A DNA stretch of 64,000 nucleotides from Thermoanaerobaculia bacterium (GTDB taxonomy: Bacteria; Acidobacteriota; Thermoanaerobaculia; Multivoradales; Multivoraceae): assembly GCA_022826745.1 (NCBI GenBank), contig JAJDUI010000010.1, forward strand, positions 1 through 64,000. The letters are read 5' to 3'. Under the pieces are notes generated by a model. It ran no database searches and was not told the DNA's origin. It saw only the letters and a list, made by a program, of their open reading frames with translations. The position numbers and the translations under genes were made by a program. Of the stretch, positions 62,677-64,000 are shown piece after piece (positions within the stretch are counted from its first letter, which is position 1; each line of letters begins with the position of its first letter).

Positions 62677-62682
62677 TAGCCT
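62677..62682 (+). promoter_or_regulatory. -10-like element (GGTAGCCT) before dctQ
   Basis: TAGCCT ends ten nt before the ATG at 62693 in the 36-bp divergent gap. The -35, if any, would lie inside the MATE coding start. Confidence 0.4.
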
Positions 62683-62692
62683 GCCCGCGCTT

Positions 62693-63277
62693 ATGGCGCC
62701 AGCACCAACTCCGGGCGGCCTCCTGGCACGTTTCGTCGCCTGGACCGATCGCTTCAACTCGCGGCTCGGCGTGGCGGTCTCCTGGCTGACCCTGGCCATG
62801 GTCGCGGTCGGAGCGTACAACGCGGTGGTCCGCTACCTGGGGCGCTTCACCGGCTGGAACCTGAGTTCGAACGCGTACCTGGAGCTCCAGTGGTACATGT
62901 TCAGCCTCGTCTTCCTGCTGGGCGCGTCGTACGCGCTGCTGACGGGCGCCCACGTTCGGGTCGACGTGATCTACAGCCGGCTGCCGGAGCGCTGGCGGCG
63001 GCGGATCGACCTCTGGGGTTCGCTGCTCTTCCTCGTCCCGTTCGCGGTCTTCGGACTCGTCATGTCCTGGCCGGCCGTGCGGAACTCCTGGGCCGTGCTG
63101 GAGGTGTCCTCCGATCCGGGCGGCCTGCCGCGGTATCCGATCAAGACCGTGCTGCTCGTGGCGTTCACGCTCCTCGCCCTGCAGGGGCTCGCGGAGGCGG
63201 CGCGGAACTGGCTGCGCCTGCGCGCGCTCAAGGCCGGCGCGGAAGAGGAGGAGCTGCAGCAGGAGGGGCTGCTGTGA
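62693..63277 (+). CDS. TRAP transporter small permease (DctQ type)
   Basis: 194 residues, four membrane helices; LELQWYMFSLVFLLGASYALLTGAHVRVDVIYSRLP is the DctQ signature. ATG at 62693. It is not a TAXI fusion like the system at 36-38 kb: this permease is separate from the large one, so it is the DctPQM type. The receptor gene is not in view and may lie beyond the window end. The stop overlaps the next start (GTGA). Confidence 0.92.
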   Translation: MAPAPTPGGLLARFVAWTDRFNSRLGVAVSWLTLAMVAVGAYNAVVRYLGRFTGWNLSSNAYLELQWYMFSLVFLLGASYALLTGAHVRVDVIYSRLPERWRRRIDLWGSLLFLVPFAVFGLVMSWPAVRNSWAVLEVSSDPGGLPRYPIKTVLLVAFTLLALQGLAEAARNWLRLRALKAGAEEEELQQEGLL

Positions 63278-64000
63278 GCGGCGACTTCCTCGGCCCGCTG
63301 ATGTTCGTGGTCGTCTTCCTGTTCATCTTCGCGGGCTACCCGGTCGCCTTCTCGCTTGGCGGCACGGCGCTGATCTTCGCCTTCATCGGCATCGAGCTCG
63401 GCCTCTTCTCCTGGAACCTGCTCTACGCCTTCCCCGAGCGGGTCTTCGGCGTCATGTCGAACGGCGTCCTGCTCGCCGTGCCCTTCTTCATCTTCATGGG
63501 CACGATGCTCGAGAAGTCCCAGCTCGCGGAGGACCTGCTGCGGACGATCGGCATGCTGTTCGGCCGCCTGCGCGGCGGGTTGGCGCTGGCGGTGGTCGTG
63601 GTGGGCGCCATGCTCGCGGCGGCCACCGGCGTCGTCGGCGCCTCGGTGGTCGCGATGGGCCTGATCTCGCTGCCGGTCATGCTGCGCTACGACTACTCGC
63701 CGATGCTCGCCACGGGCGTGATCAGCGCCGCCGGCACTCTCGGCCAGATCATTCCGCCGAGCGTCGTGCTCGTCGTACTGGCCGACCAGCTCGGCATCTC
63801 CGTCGGCGACCTGTTCATCGGCTCCCTGATTCCGGGCCTGATGCTGGCCGGCTTCTACGCCGTGTACGTCACCGGCGTCGCGATCGCCAAACCGGCCGCC
63901 GCACCGGCGCTGCCGGCCGAGGAACGGACGCTGGGAGGCGCCGCGCTGGCCCGGCAGGTGGCCGTCGTCATGTTGCCGCCCATGGTGTTGATCCTGGTCG
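63274..64000 (+). CDS. TRAP transporter large permease (DctM type), truncated by window end
   Basis: Partial: 242 codons visible from a GTG at 63274 that overlaps the dctQ stop, and no stop before the window ends. GYPVAFSLGGTALIFAF, PFFIFMGTMLEKSQLAEDLL, AAATGVVGASVVAMGLISLP and ISAAGTLGQIIPPSVVLVVLA are DctM signature loops. About half of the usual 430 residues is present. With DctQ it forms the permease pair. Confidence 0.93.
   Translation, partial: MSGDFLGPLMFVVVFLFIFAGYPVAFSLGGTALIFAFIGIELGLFSWNLLYAFPERVFGVMSNGVLLAVPFFIFMGTMLEKSQLAEDLLRTIGMLFGRLRGGLALAVVVVGAMLAAATGVVGASVVAMGLISLPVMLRYDYSPMLATGVISAAGTLGQIIPPSVVLVVLADQLGISVGDLFIGSLIPGLMLAGFYAVYVTGVAIAKPAAAPALPAEERTLGGAALARQVAVVMLPPMVLILV

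Overview
This 64-kb window is very GC-rich, gene-dense bacterial chromosome with almost no intergenic DNA. I see no rRNA, tRNA, CRISPR array, prophage or insertion sequence. The gene content suggests a Gram-negative, respiring, probably marine or host-associated uncultivated bacterium. The evidence is a complete Na+-translocating NADH:quinone reductase locus, lipoprotein signals, two TRAP transporters, a full coenzyme F420 pathway and GTG/TTG starts at many stop-start overlaps. An Acidobacteriota-like host is my best guess, but it is inference from gene content only.

Layout. 1-9.9 kb (minus strand) is the conserved translation/RNA operon rimP-nusA-infB-rbfA-nrnA(DHH)-truB-rpsO-pnp, preceded by a good sigma70-type promoter and an intrinsic terminator inside the leader. 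10.2-17.8 kb (plus) holds an HtrA protease, an NtrC-type regulator, a stand-alone B12-binding mutase subunit, valS, birA and an unknown gene. 17.8-28.4 kb (minus) is nqrABCDEF-apbE-nqrM, followed by a 2-phosphoglycerate kinase/phosphoglycerate mutase fusion and a SpoU methyltransferase. apbE is flanked by two related, oppositely oriented 175-bp palindrome-ended repeats. nfuA lies upstream of nqrA. 29.0-38.1 kb (plus) has a crotonase, a CinA-like protein, an M16 peptidase, a PQQ-type beta-propeller and a TAXI TRAP transporter. 38.1-48.9 kb is centred on F420: a PaaK-like ligase and a membrane protein, an LLM oxidoreductase, then (minus) npdG-cofE-cofD-cofC-fbiC-methyltransferase, and a TerC protein. 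49-56.4 kb carries a GST, a CoA-transferase homologue, a second LLM oxidoreductase, ridA, mgtE, recO and mutL. 56.4-64 kb carries rnc, asnS, a DUF2085 protein, two paralogous membrane proteins, a MATE-SDR-split-barrel unit and the start of a second TRAP transporter that runs off the window.

How the genes work together. NqrA-F make the sodium pump, ApbE attaches FMN to NqrB and NqrC, NqrM helps mature its iron centre, and NfuA supplies Fe-S clusters. CofC/D/E and the fused CofG-CofH protein make F420, NpdG links it to NADPH, and the two LLM proteins and the split-barrel protein are candidate users. The observations I consider least expected are the paired repeats around apbE (with the apbE start codon apparently inside one), the kinase-mutase fusion with an altered nucleophile motif, the rimP leader terminator, an inverted repeat around the cofE -10, and a recurrent GNTA[CG]NCT -10-like element placed 7-12 nt before many start codons.
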